From: CAYLLT01 sp964591605 | Lineage (GTDB): Bacteria > Planctomycetota > Phycisphaerae > UBA1845 > PWPN01 | Reading direction: 5' to 3' | Length of the DNA stretch: 24,980 bases | Assembly (NCBI GenBank): GCA_964591605.1 | Contig: CAZQEN010000072.1 | Coordinates: forward strand, 1-24,980 | In this document: piece by piece, positions 21,304 to 24,980 of the stretch | Numbering within the stretch: position 1 is the first letter of the stretch | Layout of the letters: each line of letters starts with the position of its first letter | The notes under the pieces: generated by a model | Databases searched by the model: none | Seen by the model: only the letters and a program-made list of their open reading frames with translations | What the model was told of the DNA's origin: nothing | Translations under genes and position numbers: made by a program

Positions 21304-24300
21304 GACGCGCCTCCGGCCGCGGGGACGACTGCTGGCGGGCCATCTCCTTGAAGATATCCCCCCGCATGAGCGGGTCGATCTGGCGGGGCGGCTGCAGAAG
21401 GATTTCGTAGCGGCACACCGGCCGGTATTCGCAGAAGGAGCAGGGCATCTTGAGGCGCAGCCGATAGGGATCGACGGAGATGTCCCCCCCGATCAGGCGG
21501 TCAGCAAGCTCGCCCATGCGCCACCCGACGAAGGCGATGAGCTCCTGGAGCTCCGCGTGTTCGGCCAGGTCGCAGCGCGCGTCGGGGGTGCCGTCCTTTT
21601 TCAGGCGGGCGCTCAGGAATTCCGAGCCGACCCCGGGCTCCACCGAGCGGTCGATGGCCTCAAGGGCGCTGCGGTCGACGACGCCGCGCAGGCGGAACGA
21701 GGACTTTTTCTGCTCGCTGGGGTGCCTGACCGACTGGAACGGTTCGAGCAGCGGCAGATAGAGGGAGGCAACAGGCCGGATGGGTCGGCCGGCGAGCGAG
21801 TGGCCGCTCTGCTGGAGGGCGAGCAGGTATCCGACGAGCTGGAGGGTGAGGCCGTGGAGAACCTGCGTCAGATCGAGGCGCCGGTCGGTGGTGCGCTTGT
21901 AGTCGATGACCAGGCCAAGAAGCTCGTTGCCCAGTTCGGCCACGTCGACGCGGTCGATTCGGCCGCGCAGATGGATGGTGCGGCCGGCCGGCGTCCGCAG
22001 GGTGAGCCGGCGGGCCTCGTCGTATCCAAAGGGATACTCGGTCCAGCGGGGGCGGAACTGTCCGGCGCGGGCGGCGTTGCGCTGCCAGCGGGTGACGCGA
22101 GCGAGGTGGCCGCGGCTGCGGTCGAGAAGGTAGGCGTTGCGGCCCTCGCCGAGCACCATCTCGCTGGCCACCTGCGGCACGATCTGGGCGGCGAGCTCGT
22201 CGATGTGCTCGGCGATCTGGTCGTCCTCCATGTCGGCGAGGCTGCGGGACTGGTCGGCCAGTCGCTGGATGAACTTTTCGAGCACGGCGTGACAGAGCGT
22301 GCCGAGATCGACGGCGGCCATCTCGGCCTCCGCGCGCGGCCGGAGGCCCAGGGTGTATTCGGCAAAGTGGGAGAACGGACACGCGGCGAAGCGTTCGAGG
22401 CGGCTGACGCTGGCCACCAGCGGATCGGCGACCGCCCGGGGCACGATACCGGGGGCGAGCTCGGCGCGGTTGGCATAGGCCAGGCCGGCAAGGGTCCGTT
22501 TCAGGGTGGCGGACCACTCTTCACGGCGGCAGGACTCCACATAGAGGCAATTCCACTCGGCCCGCCGCGCGGGATCCGGCTCGCCGTCGAGCGCGGGGCG
22601 GTAGCGGAACTCGGCAGCCAGGCGCGCGCCCAGCTCGGGCAGGCCGGTGATCAGGGCCGGCTCGCGCTGCGTCCAGGGATCCGCGACGGTCCCGGGCTCG
22701 AGCTCGGGCAGGGCGCTGCGGATGTCGCGGAGGTAAGGCGAAGGCTGAAGCGGGTGGCCGTCGGTGTCGGCCCGCGGGTAGCTGATCCAGAGACGCTCGG
22801 TAGCGCGGGTGAGCGCGATGTAGGCGAGCATGCGCTCGTCCAGCAGTTGCCGGCGGCGGGACGGGCCGATGTCGAGGCCGGCCTCCTCCAGCACCTCGCG
22901 GGCGCTGTCACCCAGGAGCGGGTCTTCGGACCGGCGACGGGGGAACGACGATTCCTCGAAGCCCAGCACGAGCGCGGCGCGGACATTGGGGTGGCGGCTG
23001 CGCTCGATGGCCCCGACGAGGACCTGGTCGAGGGTCGGCGGGGCCAGACCCAGGGTGAACTCGGCGAGGCCCGCTTCGAGACTCTCGCGAAACTCGGCGA
23101 GCGTGAGCGCGTCATCGCCCAGCGCGGCGTTAAACTCATCGATCAACTCGACGAAGTCGCTCCAGACCTGCCGATGGGCGTCGGCCTCGTCGGTGCGGCC
23201 GTCGTCCTGCGCCTCCTGAGCCCAGCGGGTCAGTTTCCCGGGGACATCGATGCCGGTCAGGCATGCGTACAGCGAGGCGGCCCACTGCCGGCCATGGGCC
23301 TGGACCTGCCGGGCGGCCTGCATCCACGGATCCAGCGCACGCCACCACGCCTGACGCAGGCGGTTGACCTGCGCGAGGGCGGCGCCATCCTCTGCGGCAA
23401 GGCGTCCGGCGGCATCGCGCTTGAACATCCGCGTGTACTTCCACTCGTGCTGCCAGGCGCTGACGCCCTCGATGCCGGAAGCCAGCAGATAGTTCTCCAA
23501 AAGGTCGGCATCGTCGCCGGACAGCGGCAGGAGGCCCGTCTTGAGGGTGAGGCGGACCGAATCGAGGCGGCAATCGTCGCAGGCGACGGCGAGCATCGCG
23601 CGGATCAGCTCGACGAGCGGATGGTGGGCGGTCGGCTGGCGCCGATCGATGAAGCAGGGGATGCCGTGAGAGATCATCGCCGCGCGGAGCAGATCGTGGT
23701 AGGGCTCCAGGTCGCGCACGATGACCGCGATGTCGCGGTAGCGCAGGCGTTCTTCGCGGGTCAGCCGCTGGATTTCGGCGATAGCGGCGAGCACTTCGGT
23801 GCGCCGGTCGGGGAACTGCATGACGCAGACGGCGGGGGGCCCGGGCTGCTGTGCATCGGCGGGCAGGGCCGCAATCCCGGGCTGCGGCGGGAGGCGCCGG
23901 ACGCCGGGTCCGATGTCGGAGAAGAAGTGTCTCTCGAGCTGGGCGAGCTGCGGGGCGGCGAAATGCGAGCCGTCGAGCCGGATCGGGCTCTCCATCAGGA
24001 TGCCCCGGGACTGCATGTCACGGCGGAGGCGGACCAGGGTGCGCTCGGTCCGGGCAAAGAGGGAGTGCGAGAAGCCCGGCAGCCGGTCGGATTCCAGGGC
24101 GGAGGCGTGCGGGTCCACCAGGAGGGTGATCTCGACCTGGGCGGCGCGGCGGGCCAGCTCGGCCAGCAGGTGATACTCCTGCGCAGTGAAACCGGCGAAG
24201 CCGTCGACCCAGACGCGGCACTGGTCGAAGCAGGTACAGGTCGCGAGCCGCTCGGCGGCGAGCGAGAGATACTGGGCCGGGTCGAGGCGATCCGTGAGCA

Positions 24301-24826
24301 GGTAGTCGAGATACGACCGGTAGAGGCGCGACAGGTCCGAGAGTTTCGCCGTCTCGAGGGGGCGGTCCGGGCGGTCCTGCAGAGCCAGTTCGGCCAGCCG
24401 CTCGGGGGGGATTTCCTGGCGGATGAGTTCGTCCAGCGCGGTCGAGACCTGCTTGACCAGTCCGGGCTTGTCGGCGACGCGTCCGAGCAGCACGAGGCGA
24501 TCGCGCTCGCGGCGGATCAGCCGCCGCAGGACCATGATGCGGCCGAGAGAACCGATGGTCTGATCGCCGCGGCGCGGGTCCGCCCCGGTTTCGGCGAAGA
24601 TGCGGTACGCCAGGCGCTGGAAGCTCAGCACCTCGCAGCGGGTGAAGCCGGCCAGCTCGGGCGACTCGATCAGGGCCCGCTCCATCTGGAAACTCGCCTG
24701 CTCGGGCACGAGCAGGATGAGGCGCGGCCCGTCCAACGGGTCTCGGAGAAGCTGTGCGTGGATGGCCTGCAGGCACCGGCGGGTCTTGCCGCTGGCTGCT
24801 CTGCCCACCACAAAGCGCACGGACAT
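21296..24826 (-). CDS. addB: ATP-dependent nuclease subunit AddB with iron-sulfur cluster cysteines
   Basis: AddB is the partner of AddA; it recognises Chi-type sites in studied systems and cuts one strand. The 1176-residue protein begins with a Walker A GRAASGKT (8-15) and VPEQASFQMERAL. A degenerate helicase core follows, including YIALTRATERLWISYPRAD. The C-terminal nuclease has GLVIDYKRTTDRR (Asp975, Lys977) and GLTLQLVGYLLAL. The four cysteines of the Fe-S cluster are all present: Cys816 in AACPFSHF and the CxxCxxxxxC set at 1129, 1132 and 1138. The ATG at 24826 has a GAGGAG site 8 nt upstream. It is the first gene of the run and overlaps addA by 8 nt. The only alternative label would be RexB, its counterpart in Lactococcus, but the Fe-S set and nuclease support AddB. 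Confidence 0.96.
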   Translation of the reverse strand: MSVRFVVGRAASGKTRRCLQAIHAQLLRDPLDGPRLILLVPEQASFQMERALIESPELAGFTRCEVLSFQRLAYRIFAETGADPRRGDQTIGSLGRIMVLRRLIRRERDRLVLLGRVADKPGLVKQVSTALDELIRQEIPPERLAELALQDRPDRPLETAKLSDLSRLYRSYLDYLLTDRLDPAQYLSLAAERLATCTCFDQCRVWVDGFAGFTAQEYHLLAELARRAAQVEITLLVDPHASALESDRLPGFSHSLFARTERTLVRLRRDMQSRGILMESPIRLDGSHFAAPQLAQLERHFFSDIGPGVRRLPPQPGIAALPADAQQPGPPAVCVMQFPDRRTEVLAAIAEIQRLTREERLRYRDIAVIVRDLEPYHDLLRAAMISHGIPCFIDRRQPTAHHPLVELIRAMLAVACDDCRLDSVRLTLKTGLLPLSGDDADLLENYLLASGIEGVSAWQHEWKYTRMFKRDAAGRLAAEDGAALAQVNRLRQAWWRALDPWMQAARQVQAHGRQWAASLYACLTGIDVPGKLTRWAQEAQDDGRTDEADAHRQVWSDFVELIDEFNAALGDDALTLAEFRESLEAGLAEFTLGLAPPTLDQVLVGAIERSRHPNVRAALVLGFEESSFPRRRSEDPLLGDSAREVLEEAGLDIGPSRRRQLLDERMLAYIALTRATERLWISYPRADTDGHPLQPSPYLRDIRSALPELEPGTVADPWTQREPALITGLPELGARLAAEFRYRPALDGEPDPARRAEWNCLYVESCRREEWSATLKRTLAGLAYANRAELAPGIVPRAVADPLVASVSRLERFAACPFSHFAEYTLGLRPRAEAEMAAVDLGTLCHAVLEKFIQRLADQSRSLADMEDDQIAEHIDELAAQIVPQVASEMVLGEGRNAYLLDRSRGHLARVTRWQRNAARAGQFRPRWTEYPFGYDEARRLTLRTPAGRTIHLRGRIDRVDVAELGNELLGLVIDYKRTTDRRLDLTQVLHGLTLQLVGYLLALQQSGHSLAGRPIRPVASLYLPLLEPFQSVRHPSEQKKSSFRLRGVVDRSALEAIDRSVEPGVGSEFLSARLKKDGTPDARCDLAEHAELQELIAFVGWRMGELADRLIGGDISVDPYRLRLKMPCSFCEYRPVCRYEILLQPPRQIDPLMRGDIFKEMARQQSSPRPEARHG

Positions 24827-24980
24827 GTCGTCGTCTCCTCAGAAGGCCCGCATCATACGGCGGCCGAAACCGGTTTTCACGGCGCGTCGGGGTGCCCAGG
24901 GAACGGGGGGTCCGTGACAGCTTGCGCGGGGTGGCATGGGCAGCTTCGGCTTCGCTCAGCGAAGCCGAAGCTGCCCGTGT
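24827..24980. other. Intergenic region upstream of addB, cut by the window edge
   Basis: Holds the GAGGAG ribosome site of addB (24835-24840, minus strand) and the palindrome at 24938-24976. No gene is visible in the remaining bases. Confidence 0.6.
24938..24976. repeat. Perfect 18-bp stem palindrome
   Basis: Left arm 24938-24955 (GGGCAGCTTCGGCTTCGC) is the exact reverse complement of 24959-24976, with a TCA loop. Pairing continues outward over CAT/GTG with one G-T pair. There is no T-run, so it is not a standard terminator. It probably belongs to the palindromic repeat families seen elsewhere in the window. Confidence 0.85.

Noticed and set aside
24938..24976. Rho-independent terminator
   Set aside because: The stem is strong but no T-run follows on either strand within the window.

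Overview
The window is a GC-rich, gene-dense bacterial chromosome segment. The gene set fits a Gram-negative member of the Planctomycetota, perhaps Phycisphaerae-like: a Kdo transferase, a secreted beta-propeller protein with a dockerin-like EF-hand tail, carbohydrate ABC importer parts, and many small palindromic repeats in and between genes. This placement is inference; no rRNA or other marker is present. A run of 10 N inside comEC suggests a scaffolded draft or metagenome assembly.

Layout. 1-6015 is a carbohydrate-use region. It holds the N-terminal part of an enolase-superfamily sugar-acid dehydratase (minus), a secreted propeller/FN3/dockerin protein (plus), and a minus-strand operon reading solute-binding lipoprotein, MalF-type permease, MalG-type permease. 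No ATPase is present. 6265-7833 is gatB. 7882-9697 is a patch of small plus-strand accessory genes: a three-helix membrane protein with an antitoxin-like N-terminus, a 74-residue protein overlapping a MNT/AbiEii-like nucleotidyltransferase, a DUF6980-like cysteine protein, and a second copy of the 74-residue gene without its partner. 9744-12471 (minus) carries waaA then proB. 12523-13125 is a small membrane protein. 13455-14489 (minus) is a lipoprotein esterase with a PKD domain. 14812-24826 (minus) is a tight addB-addA-comEC run joining DNA end processing to DNA uptake.

The most unusual content is the repeat layer. Three intergenic elements (3551-3687, 6070-6233, 10880-10976) are built from tandem 7-nt words on one arm and their reverse complements on the other. 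The words differ between elements, but the 7-nt register, the hairpin layout and the position just upstream of start codons recur. Other repeat families have entered coding sequence in frame: an 89-bp element with perfect 21-bp terminal inverted repeats inside gatB, and a 30-bp dispersed repeat inside waaA that recurs at 13295-13324. Two further palindromes lie at 14550-14603 and 24938-24976.

No tRNA, rRNA, CRISPR array, transposase or prophage gene was seen. All assignments come from reading the sequence and motif recall; no database search was run.
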